Below are positions 42,553 to 51,685 of a stretch of DNA of 61,658 nucleotides, piece after piece; position 1 is the first letter of the stretch, and each line of letters starts with the position of its first letter. This stretch comes from Planctomycetota bacterium (GTDB lineage Bacteria; Planctomycetota; Phycisphaerae; WQYP01), in contig JAJYDW010000015.1 of assembly GCA_021790385.1 (NCBI GenBank), positions 1 through 61,658 on the forward strand, in the 5' to 3' direction. The notes below the pieces were generated by a model. It did not search any database. It worked only from the letters and a program-made list of their open reading frames with translations, and was not told the DNA's origin. The position numbers were made by a program, and so were the translations under genes.

Positions 42553-45500
42553 TCAGGCCACGCGCCGCTTACGCAGCAGCAACCCCAAGCCGCCGATGGC
42601 CAGCAAGGCCAATGTTGTCGGTTCGGGAGTGGACGAATTCACCGTGCCGCCAAGGTCAATGGTGATTGGCGAAAACGCGCCGTTATAGCCACTGCTATTT
42701 TGGCCAAAGGGATTGTAGGTGATGGAGCCGCTGAAAGTACCGGCGGTGATATCCGAGAGGGTTACATCTTGGCCGGTGGTGTTTTGGCCGGCTCCGATGT
42801 CGGTGAAGTTGTTAAATCCGCTCAGGTTGAAGCTCGCCGCGTTGGGGTTGAAATTACCCGCCAACGTGTCCGATGGCCCGGTGGCCCCGTTACCAAAGCC
42901 TAAATCGGCAAACAGGTTGCCGGCACCTTGTGTGGTCGTGCCCAGATTCAGGCTGTATTGCGTGGACGATATCTCATGGAGAACTGCCCCGCTGGAACCG
43001 CTTTGGAGCAAAATGGTGGGCAAGGCATAGTTGTTCACGGTAGCACTGATGTTGTACACGATGGACTCGAGGGTGGTTTTGCCCAGGGTGTCGATGCCGG
43101 TGCCGTCGGAAATCAGGTTGAGTGTTGCTGTGCCGCTCTTGCTGCCGGCGACGGCCGTGCTCACGCCCACTTGCAATGAGCCAACCGCATTGGTGCTGCC
43201 GGGGGTAAGAACCACGGGGTTGGGATTGGTGACCGCAAAGGCCGACCCCGTAAGGCTGCCCACGCCGGCATTCAGATTTTCGGAAAAGCCGTCATTGGGC
43301 ACCTTGTTGGTCAGGCTTATGTTTTGTGTACCTACATCACCCACATGAATAACGCCCAGATTGATGGTGGTGCCGGTGGGGCTGTTGACCACCGGGTTGG
43401 CCAGCCGGAAGGCCGTGGCAGTCATGCTGATGGTTTGCGGAGTCAGGGTGGTGATGCCCAAACCGCTGGTGCCTGTGCCATCCGATTGCAAAGCCAATGT
43501 CGCCGAGCCGCCGCGAAGGCCCGCAGCGCTGGTATCCAAGGTTACATTGAGGGCGTTGGCCGGGGTCAGGCTGCTGCCGGCGCTTAGGCCGGAGAAGGTT
43601 CCCCCGTTGGTGCTCAAGTTGCCGCTGCCGGTGCCGAGTTGGCCATCGAGTTGTTCAGAGAAGCCGTCATTGGGAGCGGTGTTGCCTACGGCAATGTTCT
43701 GGGTGACGCTGCCACCGACGTGGACATCGCCAAGGTTGATGATGGTGGGCGAAACGGATGGGGCCGCCAGGTTCCATACCGTACCGGTGATATTGATGTT
43801 GGCCTGATGGATATTATCGAAGTTGCCTTCAATATGAATCACCTGACCCGCCAACGCTCCATCCTGTCCGCCGGGGGTGAAGGTGACATCATTGGCACTG
43901 GTGGTTTGCCTGAGGCCCAAACTGCCGCTGCCCGGTAGGACACCATTTCCGCTAAGGCGGCTATCCGTAATATTGCCGCCATTGACGGTTGTTTGAATGG
44001 CCCCGCGAATAATGGGGCCGGAGTTGCCGGGATTGGTGAGGTTATAGGTCAATGTTGCCGAGGAGTTGACATGAACATTTCCAAAGTTCATCGTATAGGT
44101 GTTCAGTGCCGGCGTAGAGGATACCAAAGTAACGTCCGATCCGGTGACGGTTAGATCGGTATTTCCGGTAGCCAGAATTTTTCCACCCGTGGTGTTGACA
44201 TTGGCGTGCGGATTAAAGCTGTTGCCGGTACCGAAGTTGGCGTTGGTATAATCGGCACTGACGGTGACGTTATTGGAACCCAGTTTCAGGCTGCCGTTGT
44301 TGATTAAATACTGGGTGGTGGAACTGGTGGTGCCGCCGCTGAGGTCCAACGTGGCCCCGGCATCGCTTTGCAGGGTGCTGCCGGTGCCGGGGTCGAGTGC
44401 GCCGTTGCTCAGGGCCAGTGTGCCGCCGGTGGCTTCGATCAACCCGGTGTTGGTAGCTTGCGGCGTAACGGTGCCGAAGCCCTGCACGGTGCCTTCGTTG
44501 GTGAAGCTGCCGCTGGTGATGGCAAAAGTTCCTCCGCCGAGTTGCAGCAGGGCGGCACCCTGGTTATCAAACCCTGCCTGGGATGTGAAGTTGCGGTTGT
44601 TAAGCACGCGGAACTCACCCTGGTTGACGGCCAGCGTGTTAATGGCCGCAAACACCGAGTTTGGCCCGCTGATGGTAACGTCGGCGGCATTGGTGGTGAT
44701 GTTGCCGCTGCTAAGAATGATTGTGGATGGCGCGGTCGAGCCGGTGTCAATAACTTTGTAAATGCCGCCGGTGAGCGTGCCGGAGGAGTAATTGGCGAGA
44801 CTGTTGATGGCCAGTATGCCGCCGAGCGTCGCTTCAAACAAGCCGTTGTTCGAGTAGGCAACGCTGTTTGTGGCTAAAAGAAGCGTATTGCCGTTTACAT
44901 CCGCATTGACCGTGCCGTTGTTGGTGAAGTTGTTGACGGTGATTTCGCCGGTGCCGGAGATGGTGTGGCCCGAATCCTGGGTTAAGTTGCTGCTGCCGCC
45001 ATCAAATAAACTGGCGATGTCCAGGTTGGCGCCATTATTATTGTTAACGGCGTTGAGCACGATGGTGCCGGTGCCGGCCAATTCCACGTTGCCCACAATG
45101 TTAATCCCGGTAACGACATTGGTGCCGCTCTTGTTGACGGTAATCGTGCCGTTGTTGGTAATGGTGCCGGCATTGAACATCATGCGGTTGCCATCGAGCA
45201 CATTGAGGTTGCTGCCCGAGGACAGCGTAATACCGCTGAGCGTGGTGTTATTTTGCGCGTCAATTTCACTGCCGCTGGCGCTGGTGAGGGTGCCGCCAGT
45301 GATGGAGCCGCCAGTGAGGATGACATTGCCGCCGTTGGCTTCAATCACGCCCGCCGTGCCCTGCTGGATCGGTGTATTGGATTCCGCCAGGGTGCCGCCG
45401 TTGGTGGCTTCCATAACGTTGTTGTTCGTGTAGGCAACGCTGTTTGTGGCTAAAAGAAGCGTATTGCCGTTTACATCCGCATTGACCGTGCCGTTGTTGG

Positions 45501-47295
45501 TGAAGTTATTGACGGCGATATAACCGGTGCCGGAGATGGTGTGGCCCGAATCCTGGGTTAAGTTGCTGCTGCCGCCATCAAATAAACTGGCGATGTCCAA
45601 GTTGGCGCCGTTATTATTGTTAACGGCGTTGAGCACGATGGTGCCGGTGCCGGCCAATTCCACGTTGCCCACAATGTTAATTCCGGTAACGACATTGGTG
45701 CCGCCCTTGTTGACGGTAATCGTGCCGTTGTTGGTAATGGTGCCGGCATTGAACATCATGCGGTTGCCATCGAGCACTTTGAGGTTGCTGCCCGAGGACA
45801 GCGTAACACCGCTGAGCGTGGCGTTATTTTGCTCGTCAATTTCGCTGCCCGTTACGCTGGTAAGCGTGCCGCCGGTGATGGAGCCGCCATTGAGGCTGAC
45901 ATTGCCCCCGTTGGCTTCAATCACGCCCGCCGTGCCCTGCTGGATCGGTGTATTGGATTCCGCCAGGGTGCCGCCGTTGGTGGCTTCCATAACGTTGTTG
46001 TTCATGTAGGCAACGCTGTTTGTGGTCAAGAGAAGCGTATTGCCGTTTACATCCGCATTGACCGTGCCGTTGTTGGTGAAGTTATTGACGGCGATATAAC
46101 CGGTGCCGGAAATAGTGTGGCCCGAGTCCTGGGTTAAGTTGCTGCTGCCGCCATCAGATATACTGGCGCTGCCCAGGTTGGCGCTGTTGTTATTGTTAAC
46201 GGCGTTGAGCACGATGGTGCCGGTGCCGGCCAATTCCACGTTGCCCACAATGTTAATACCGGTAACGGCACTGGTGCCGCCCTTGTTGACGGTAATCGTG
46301 CCGTTGTTGGTAATGGTGCCGGCATTGAACATCATGCGGTTGCCGTCGAGCACTTTAAGGTTGCTGCCGGAGGACAGCGTAATACCGCTGAGCGTGGTGT
46401 TATTTTGCTCGTCAATTTCACTGCCGCTGACGCTGGTGAGAGTGCCGCCAGTGATGGAGCCGCCAGTGAGGATGACATTGCCGCCGTTAGCTTCAATCAC
46501 GCCCGCCGTGCCCTGCTGGATCGGTGTATTGGATTCCGCCAGGGTGCCGCCGTTGGTGGCTTCCATAATGTTGTTGTTGGTGTAGGTACTGACGTTTGTG
46601 ATCAAGAGAAGCGTATTGCCGTTTACATCCGCATTGACAGTGCCGTTGTTGGTGAAGGTGTCGACGTTAATCATGCCCGTGCCGCTGATGGTATGGCCGA
46701 CATCTTGAGTCAAATTGCTGCTGCCGCCATCAAACACTCTGGCGCTGCCCAGGTTGGCGCTGTTGTTATTGTTAACGGCGTTGAGCACGATGGTGCCGCT
46801 GCCAGTGAGGCTGACGGTGCCTTGGATGCCCAAACCCGTAGTGAAATCTCCGGCCGTGGAGTTCACCTTGATGACGCCGTTGTCGGTAATGGTCCCGCCG
46901 GTGGCGATATTGGTATTGATACTCGCGGCGATGTCGAGTTCGCTGTTTAAATCAACCGTAAGATCAGCGATGGTGACGGAAATATCGTCCAATGATGGCG
47001 TGGCTGCGCTGGCCGGGCTACCGATGACCACATCCGACGTGCTGCCCGGGGTGCCATTGGGAGTCCAGTTGGTGTTGGTGCTCCAGGTATGGCTGCCACT
47101 GGCATCGGTCCATGTGATGGTGGCCGCGTTGGCCTGCCCGTTTCCTGCCAGGGTGAGGCAGGAGGTAGTAGCCGCGATGGCACAGGCGGCAAAGAGCCGG
47201 GCCTTGCCCAGGTGAGATCGTTTGTTTGAGGAAAACCTCGTTTTCGCGCCAGCGTGGGTGGCGGAGGATAAAATGGTGCCGTGTGATTTTGCCAT
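42553..47295 (-). CDS. Giant repeat-containing PEP-CTERM surface protein
   Basis: 1,580 aa. Export signal within residues 30-58 (LFAACAIAATTSCLTLAGNG). Residues about 60-165 resemble the autotransporter-like start ITWTDASGSHTWSTNTNW. Residues about 155-820 contain three and a half nearly identical 192-residue units (IVLNAVNNNNSANLG, TNNGTVNADVNGNTLLL, TLAESNTPIQQGTAGVIEAN), typical of a beta-helical stalk. Residues about 1030-1440 hold three choice-of-anchor-like segments (INLGDVHVGG, INLGVIHVGD). The tail TPEPTTLALLAIGGLGLLLR with KRRVA is PEP-CTERM. AAGGAG is 8 bases before the ATG. Acid-poor and Asn/Thr/Gly-rich. Probably an adhesin or matrix protein. Confidence 0.93.
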   Translation of the reverse strand: MAKSHGTILSSATHAGAKTRFSSNKRSHLGKARLFAACAIAATTSCLTLAGNGQANAATITWTDASGSHTWSTNTNWTPNGTPGSTSDVVIGSPASAATPSLDDISVTIADLTVDLNSELDIAASINTNIATGGTITDNGVIKVNSTAGDFTTGLGIQGTVSLTGSGTIVLNAVNNNNSANLGSARVFDGGSSNLTQDVGHTISGTGMINVDTFTNNGTVNADVNGNTLLLITNVSTYTNNNIMEATNGGTLAESNTPIQQGTAGVIEANGGNVILTGGSITGGTLTSVSGSEIDEQNNTTLSGITLSSGSNLKVLDGNRMMFNAGTITNNGTITVNKGGTSAVTGINIVGNVELAGTGTIVLNAVNNNNSANLGSASISDGGSSNLTQDSGHTISGTGYIAVNNFTNNGTVNADVNGNTLLLTTNSVAYMNNNVMEATNGGTLAESNTPIQQGTAGVIEANGGNVSLNGGSITGGTLTSVTGSEIDEQNNATLSGVTLSSGSNLKVLDGNRMMFNAGTITNNGTITVNKGGTNVVTGINIVGNVELAGTGTIVLNAVNNNNGANLDIASLFDGGSSNLTQDSGHTISGTGYIAVNNFTNNGTVNADVNGNTLLLATNSVAYTNNNVMEATNGGTLAESNTPIQQGTAGVIEANGGNVILTGGSITGGTLTSASGSEIDAQNNTTLSGITLSSGSNLNVLDGNRMMFNAGTITNNGTITVNKSGTNVVTGINIVGNVELAGTGTIVLNAVNNNNGANLDIASLFDGGSSNLTQDSGHTISGTGEITVNNFTNNGTVNADVNGNTLLLATNSVAYSNNGLFEATLGGILAINSLANYSSGTLTGGIYKVIDTGSTAPSTIILSSGNITTNAADVTISGPNSVFAAINTLAVNQGEFRVLNNRNFTSQAGFDNQGAALLQLGGGTFAITSGSFTNEGTVQGFGTVTPQATNTGLIEATGGTLALSNGALDPGTGSTLQSDAGATLDLSGGTTSSTTQYLINNGSLKLGSNNVTVSADYTNANFGTGNSFNPHANVNTTGGKILATGNTDLTVTGSDVTLVSSTPALNTYTMNFGNVHVNSSATLTYNLTNPGNSGPIIRGAIQTTVNGGNITDSRLSGNGVLPGSGSLGLRQTTSANDVTFTPGGQDGALAGQVIHIEGNFDNIHQANINITGTVWNLAAPSVSPTIINLGDVHVGGSVTQNIAVGNTAPNDGFSEQLDGQLGTGSGNLSTNGGTFSGLSAGSSLTPANALNVTLDTSAAGLRGGSATLALQSDGTGTSGLGITTLTPQTISMTATAFRLANPVVNSPTGTTINLGVIHVGDVGTQNISLTNKVPNDGFSENLNAGVGSLTGSAFAVTNPNPVVLTPGSTNAVGSLQVGVSTAVAGSKSGTATLNLISDGTGIDTLGKTTLESIVYNISATVNNYALPTILLQSGSSGAVLHEISSTQYSLNLGTTTQGAGNLFADLGFGNGATGPSDTLAGNFNPNAASFNLSGFNNFTDIGAGQNTTGQDVTLSDITAGTFSGSITYNPFGQNSSGYNGAFSPITIDLGGTVNSSTPEPTTLALLAIGGLGLLLRKRRVA
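44840..46825. repeat. 576-bp tandem repeats inside the giant surface-protein gene
   Basis: The marker GCGTATTGCCGTTTACATCC occurs at 44883, 45459, 46035 and 46611, exactly 576 bp apart each time. About 3.5 units are present, each 192 codons, so frame is kept. The middle units are the most alike and the outer edges have drifted, as expected from unequal crossing-over. Confidence 0.93.
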
Positions 47296-47402
47296 GGTAC
47301 AAACTCCTTGTAAAAAAGGTGCTGCCCGTTCAACTCTCTACCCTTAAAACAATTCAAGAGTACACCAGTTCTATAGTCAGGTTCAGCAGGGATTGGGAAT
47401 GG

Positions 47403-47416
47403 GTATTTTTACGTAG
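47403..47416 (-). promoter_or_regulatory. CTACGTAAAAATAC box upstream of the giant surface-protein gene
   Basis: On the minus strand the sequence CTACGTAAAAATAC lies 108-121 bases upstream of the start codon. It matches 14 of 14 bases with the box before the LuxR-type regulator gene. A TATAGA about 45 bases downstream could be the -10. Confidence 0.55.
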
Positions 47417-47925
47417 GGCACATTTTCTTTGGCCGTTGAAGGTGCATTTTTATTGGTGTTTTCTCATGGTCTGGAGCGGGCAATGGGACAAAAAATTGCA
47501 GTCCAACGGGGTGTGAAAATGGCGACAGTTGAGGCGGGAGAACGGGCCGGAAAATGAAATTTAAGATGAAATGTAAGTGCGAGTTATATAGTTACTTACG
47601 TGGTTCGTGTTTCAAACCACGGTGGGGATATCTCGGGCTGGCCGGAGCAGCCATGGATGCAGCCATGGATAAGGCTGTAAATGCAGGAATTGGGAGAATT
47701 GACGAAAAATTGGTGAAAAATGTTTCAATGCCGGAGCAATTTAAGGCCGTCCGATGCATTCCCGCCAGGCCAGGTTGAGGCTGCGGCTTCCCGGTGCCCA
47801 ATGCCAGTCGCCCGCGGAGTCCCTTGCCGGCCACGATCTGTGGCCGTGACAGAGCGCCAGAGATTTCCAGCACGCCCGTGGCATGGTTCCTTGTAGTGTT
47901 GGGAGGTCGGTTCGGGCGAAGACAC

Positions 47926-47941
47926 TACGTAAAAATACGTA
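47926..47941 (+). promoter_or_regulatory. TACGTA-AAAA-TACGTA operator next to the LuxR-type regulator promoter
   Basis: Two TACGTA half-sites, each a palindrome, spaced by four A. The last base touches the -35 element, a position suited to activation or repression by a dimer. Its left 13 bases plus the preceding C equal the box before the giant gene. Confidence 0.6.
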
Positions 47942-47970
47942 TTGACCCATGATATTGATTATGCGATAAA
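47942..47970 (+). promoter_or_regulatory. Promoter of the LuxR-type regulator
   Basis: TTGACC (47942-47947), 17-bp spacer, GATAAA (47965-47970). This is close to the sigma-70 consensus at the -35. The expected start of transcription is about 47977, giving a leader of 50 or 145 bases depending on which start codon is used. Confidence 0.55.
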
Positions 47971-48122
47971 TAAGGATACGTCGCGGACTTGAGGGTCAAC
48001 CCGCCCGTGGGAGAGTCGGCATCGCTATGACGCGGTGCCTGGATTCTAGTCCTCGAATGGATTGTTTTTGGCGGTCAATTGGGTGGATCTCCGGTGGTCT
48101 GGGGCATTTCCGAGGCGTGTCT

Positions 48123-49262
48123 GTGGAAAATATTTCCAGTGACGATTATCAATCGATGATGGAGGTGCTGACATTGCTGCGCCCGATCGGCACTCGGGAG
48201 GTACTGGCTCGGCAGGTTCTTCCTGCGTTGGCAACTCTGGTAGGTTCCGACATAACTTCATACAACGAGGTTAACCCGGTCACGGGTACGGTTACCGGTC
48301 TGATTCATCCGGACCAATTTGATGTGGCCATGCTGGGGCAGGTGTTGGAGCGGCATATGCACGAGCATCCGGTGATTACGCGCCATCGCCGCACTGGCGA
48401 TGTGCGGGCATTGCGGATCAGCGATTTTATGTCGCAGCGTGAACTCCACGATACCGGGCTTTACCAGGAATTGTATCGCGGCTTGGGGGTGGAATATCAG
48501 GTGAGCATGATTATTCCCGCACGCAAGCCGATCATTGCGGCCCTGGTATTTAACCGTCGGACCAGTGATTTTTCAGCGCGGCACCAAGCCCTGCTTAAAG
48601 TCCTTAGGCCGCACCTGACGCAGGCCTTTGAAGCAGCACGCACGCTCCAGCGGTTGCGCAAGGAACTGGACCGCCACCATGGCATGCTCGAGCATCTGCC
48701 GGACGGCGTGGCCCTGCTCAACGGCAACAGCAGGGTTGAAATGTGGACGGATAAAGCCCGTCTGTGGGTGGGCAAATATTTTCCGGGGCCGCGGCGGGGT
48801 GCCTACGCCTTACCCGAAGAAATCGTGTTGTGGCTGCGCCGGCAAGCCGCCGCCGTTGCAACCCCCGCCGGCGGCGAATCACACCCAGTTCTGACCCGCC
48901 AGCGTGGCGATGAAACACTGGTCGTGCGCGTGGTGGCGATTTCTGAAACCTCGCGGATGCTGGTGATGAGCGAAGTGCGGCCGGCCACCTCGGCCAAGCC
49001 GCTAGAGGAGTTGGGGTTGTCGCCGCGTCAGGCGCAAACATTGTTGTGCCTGGCCCATGGCCTGGCCGATAAGCAAATTGCGGGAAAATTGGGCATTTCC
49101 ACACGGACGGTGCAGAAACATCTGGAGGTTGTTTTCAAAATTCTTAAGGTCAGTTCCCGAACCGCGGCTTGCTATAAGGTGTGGGACCGCCTGTGGATAC
49201 TGCTTATGGTAGGGCTGTTGCTGGGGCTGGGCGTGATGGATGGCGCGGCATCGATATATTAG
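48123..49262 (+). CDS. LuxR-type regulator with hydrophobic C-terminal tail
   Basis: 379 aa from GTG 48123, which has GAGG 7 bases upstream. ATG 48027 would add 32 residues but has a poorly spaced ribosome-binding site. Residues about 10-180 look like a GAF-type sensor (EVLARQVLPALATLVGSDIT, VEYQVSMIIPARKPIIAALV). Residues about 295-350 are a LuxR helix-turn-helix (LGLSPRQAQTLLCLAHGLAD, KQIAGKLGISTRTVQKHLEV). The last 25 residues contain a membrane-like segment (LWILLMVGLLLGLGVMDG). No receiver domain is present. Divergent from the PEP-CTERM island and sharing an operator-like box with it, so it is the likely regulator of the island and of itself. Confidence 0.88.
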   Translation: MENISSDDYQSMMEVLTLLRPIGTREVLARQVLPALATLVGSDITSYNEVNPVTGTVTGLIHPDQFDVAMLGQVLERHMHEHPVITRHRRTGDVRALRISDFMSQRELHDTGLYQELYRGLGVEYQVSMIIPARKPIIAALVFNRRTSDFSARHQALLKVLRPHLTQAFEAARTLQRLRKELDRHHGMLEHLPDGVALLNGNSRVEMWTDKARLWVGKYFPGPRRGAYALPEEIVLWLRRQAAAVATPAGGESHPVLTRQRGDETLVVRVVAISETSRMLVMSEVRPATSAKPLEELGLSPRQAQTLLCLAHGLADKQIAGKLGISTRTVQKHLEVVFKILKVSSRTAACYKVWDRLWILLMVGLLLGLGVMDGAASIY

Positions 49263-49386
49263 TTTAGCCCTCTTGGGGTGTGCCGCAAAAACCTGCCTGT
49301 TTGCGCGACAACCCGTTACGTGATGATTCGGCTGAATTGTAAGGTCAGGCTGGGCGCTTGGCCGTTGCATCCAAAGGCCTCGCCCG

Positions 49387-50412
49387 CTACGCGGACGCGG
49401 GATTGGCTCCAGGTTGATGGTGATGTTCGGCCTTGGGCCGGCGACTCATCAACGTGCTGATGCCTTCACGCGGACTGCAATTCTCAAACAAAACGGTATA
49501 CAGTGTTTCGCTGATGGGCATCTCCACATTGTACCGACGGGCCAATGCCACTACGCTGCGCGTGGTGGGCAAACCCTCCACCACGCCCGAAATCTCAGCC
49601 TGGGCACGCTGGGGTGAAAGCCCGGCCCCGATCCGCTGGCCGAAACTGCGATTGCGGCTGGATGGTGAAAAGCAGGTAGTCACCAAATCTCCCAGCCCGG
49701 CCAAGCCGCTGAAGGTTTCGGGCGAAGCTCCCAGGGCTACACCCAACCGGGTGATTTCCGCCAGGCCGCGCGTCACCAGCGAGGCTTTGGCGTTAACCCC
49801 TGCGGCCAGACCATCGAGGATTCCTGCTGCAATGGCGATGATATTCTTGGAGGCACCGGCAATTTCCACTCCGATAACATCGGCATTGCGATACACCCGC
49901 AAGAAGGAGCAACTTAAGAGGTCCTGCACCCTGCGGCTGAGTTCTTCATCGGAAGACGCGGCCACTACGGTGGCAGGCAGGCCCTGGGCCACTTCATCGG
50001 CAATGCTGGGACCGGAAATGACGGCCAGCAAACGCGGACCGAGAATGCTGGCGCAAATTTCGGTGGGGCGCAACAGCGTGTCATTTTCAATGCCTTTGGC
50101 CAAGCTGATCACCGGAGCCGATGCCTGAATATGCGTAGCCAGCCGCGTAAGCACCGAACGGATGTGTTGCGACGGCACGGCGAGAAAAACAAGATCGGCC
50201 TGGGAAATGGCAGCGTCCTGGCCGGTAACTTCCACGGACGCCGGCAGTTTCACTGTCGGCAGATGCCGGATATTCACGCGGGATTGAGCCAGATCGGCGG
50301 CATGCTGGCTGTGGCGGCACCACAAGAGAGTCTCTCGTCCGCTCTGCGCCAAAATCCAAGCACACAGGGTTCCCATGGCCCCGTCACCGATGATTGCAAT
50401 CTTTTGCCGCAT
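49387..50412 (-). CDS. gpsA: Glycerol-3-phosphate dehydrogenase [NAD(P)+]
   Basis: 341 aa. GpsA reduces dihydroxyacetone phosphate to sn-glycerol 3-phosphate for phospholipid synthesis. The Rossmann fingerprint is KIAIIGDGAMGT, followed by VFLAVPSQHIRSVL, SLAKGIEND, ISGPSIADEVAQGLPATVV, the catalytic Lys in GASKNIIAIAAGILDGL, and GLAGLGDLVTTCFSPSSRNR. ATG 50412 has GGAG 4 bases upstream and removes a non-conserved N-terminal extension. The C-terminal His/Pro-rich tail is a few residues longer than usual. Divergent from the HAD-like gene. Confidence 0.96.
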   Translation of the reverse strand: MRQKIAIIGDGAMGTLCAWILAQSGRETLLWCRHSQHAADLAQSRVNIRHLPTVKLPASVEVTGQDAAISQADLVFLAVPSQHIRSVLTRLATHIQASAPVISLAKGIENDTLLRPTEICASILGPRLLAVISGPSIADEVAQGLPATVVAASSDEELSRRVQDLLSCSFLRVYRNADVIGVEIAGASKNIIAIAAGILDGLAAGVNAKASLVTRGLAEITRLGVALGASPETFSGLAGLGDLVTTCFSPSSRNRSFGQRIGAGLSPQRAQAEISGVVEGLPTTRSVVALARRYNVEMPISETLYTVLFENCSPREGISTLMSRRPKAEHHHQPGANPASA

Positions 50413-50821
50413 GAATCTCCACCTGAGTTTTGTCCCTGGACCGTGGCTTCGGGCCGACCGGAAAGGGCGATATTTTGATTCTACCATAGAGGCGATCCAC
50501 TTGCAGTTGCGGGAAAAGCGGGACGGACTGGCCGACTGCAGACGGGGCCGTGTTGTCCGCCGACACCAAAATGAGGGGCCTTATGCCGCGGTTATGGGGC
50601 ATCGTCGGCACGGATAAATGCGGTTTTTGACCGGCAGCAGGCGGCTGGCACAAAATTTGACCAGGCTCGACGGGCCGCGCAGGGTTGATTTTTAGCCGTG
50701 GCATCCCTAAGGTACATAAGTGGAGAGCAATCGGTCGCATGCGGCGTTGGGCCGGTTCGTGATGCCGGTAGCGGGCAAACGGACAGCGGGAAGATCGAAG
50801 GCAAGAAAGAAAGACTTGGGC
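50413..50821. other. Intergenic region between gpsA and the HAD-like gene
   Basis: 409 bp holding the promoters of both divergent genes. Frames on either strand here lack ribosome-binding sites and protein-like composition. GATAAATGCGGT occurs at about 50620 and again at 50825 inside the HAD-like gene, probably by chance. Confidence 0.4.
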
Positions 50822-51577
50822 ATGATAAATGCGGTACTTTTTGATCTGGCCAACACATTGCTGAATTTCAGGGAGCTGCGACTCAAGCCGCTCTATGCTG
50901 AAGGTTCGAAAGATTCCTATCGCCATTTGCAAGCGCTGGGTCTGGCACTGCCGGATTTTAAGCTGTATTCGAAAGCTCATCTGCGGGCTTTTCAACGGCG
51001 TTTTCTCTGGTCGCGCATCTGCCGGCGGGATTTTGACTGCATGGTGGTGATGGTGGAGGTGCTCAAGCGGTTGAATATTCAGGTGCCGGAATGCGAATAC
51101 TCCACCTTGGCCTGGATGTGGTATGGCCCGGCGGCGCGGCGTTCGCACGTGGACCGCGGCACGTCGGAAGTGCTGGGGCACTTGCGGCGGCAGGGCATCA
51201 AACTGGCGATTATTTCCAATACCCTGGCCCCGGCATGCTGCCTGGACCGACATCTGAAAGATGAAGGTTTGCTCGAATATTTTCCCGTTCGCATTTATTC
51301 TTCCACAACGCGTTATCGCAAGCCGCATCGCGAAATATTTCGCATGGCTCTGGAAGAATTGCAGGTGCAGCCCGAAGAGGCTGTTTTCGTCGGTGATTTA
51401 CTCAAGATCGACATCCGCGGCGCGCAGCGTGCGGGGATGACCGCAATATGGAAACCTGCGGATAACCGGTCTGCGATGGAAATTGATGGCGGCGTGGCGG
51501 ATTATGTCATCCGGCATATTGCGGATTTGCAGAGTATTTTGCCGGAGTTTGGTGTGCGGGAATGGGCGGTGGCCTGA
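50822..51577 (+). CDS. HAD-superfamily hydrolase-like protein
   Basis: 251 aa. Motif I is VLFDLANTLLNF: the first Asp is present but the second catalytic Asp of the usual DxDGT is replaced by Ala. Motif II is IISNT, motif III TRYRKPHREIF (Lys) and motif IV VFVGDLLKIDIRGAQRAGM. The cap is helical, residues about 20-100. Loss of the second Asp often goes with dehalogenase-like, phosphonatase-like or non-phosphatase roles, so calling it a phosphatase would be unsafe. ATG 50822 begins the conserved fold. A longer frame from 50720 adds a basic stretch of doubtful value. Confidence 0.85.
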   Translation: MINAVLFDLANTLLNFRELRLKPLYAEGSKDSYRHLQALGLALPDFKLYSKAHLRAFQRRFLWSRICRRDFDCMVVMVEVLKRLNIQVPECEYSTLAWMWYGPAARRSHVDRGTSEVLGHLRRQGIKLAIISNTLAPACCLDRHLKDEGLLEYFPVRIYSSTTRYRKPHREIFRMALEELQVQPEEAVFVGDLLKIDIRGAQRAGMTAIWKPADNRSAMEIDGGVADYVIRHIADLQSILPEFGVREWAVA

Positions 51578-51685
51578 CATCATCCTTGCCGTTTGTTTGG
51601 GTCCGCCCATGGCATGGCGGCATCACCAGGCCCGGACTATAATCAGGTCGTTGCCTGATCGGCTGATATTGCCCGGAGGTTTGTT

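Larger units (their letters stand above)
47296..48122. other. Divergent regulatory region between giant surface protein and LuxR-type regulator
   Basis: 827 bp without a supported gene. It contains both copies of the TACGTA box and one good promoter. A 74-codon open frame at 47554 has no convincing ribosome-binding site. AGTTACTTACGTGGTT near 47590 has one more half-site-like TTACGT. Confidence 0.5.

Noticed and set aside
44840..46825. Tandem repeats considered as a CRISPR or satellite array
   Set aside because: Repeat length is 576 bp, in frame inside one open gene, with no spacer structure.
42700..47215. Several long plus-strand frames opposite the giant PEP-CTERM gene
   Set aside because: They repeat with the same 576-bp period because they mirror the coding repeats; composition is Val/Leu/Pro-rich shadow sequence.
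47554..47778. 74-codon open frame between the giant gene and the LuxR-type regulator
   Set aside because: Poor ribosome-binding spacing, no recognisable motif, and composition like the surrounding non-coding DNA.
50620..50836. GATAAATGCGGT direct repeat near the HAD-like gene
   Set aside because: Only 12 bases, one copy lies inside coding sequence, and no third copy or symmetry was seen.
50384..51328. 314-codon minus-strand frame opposite the HAD-like gene
   Set aside because: Antisense shadow; His/Arg-rich composition and no family motif.
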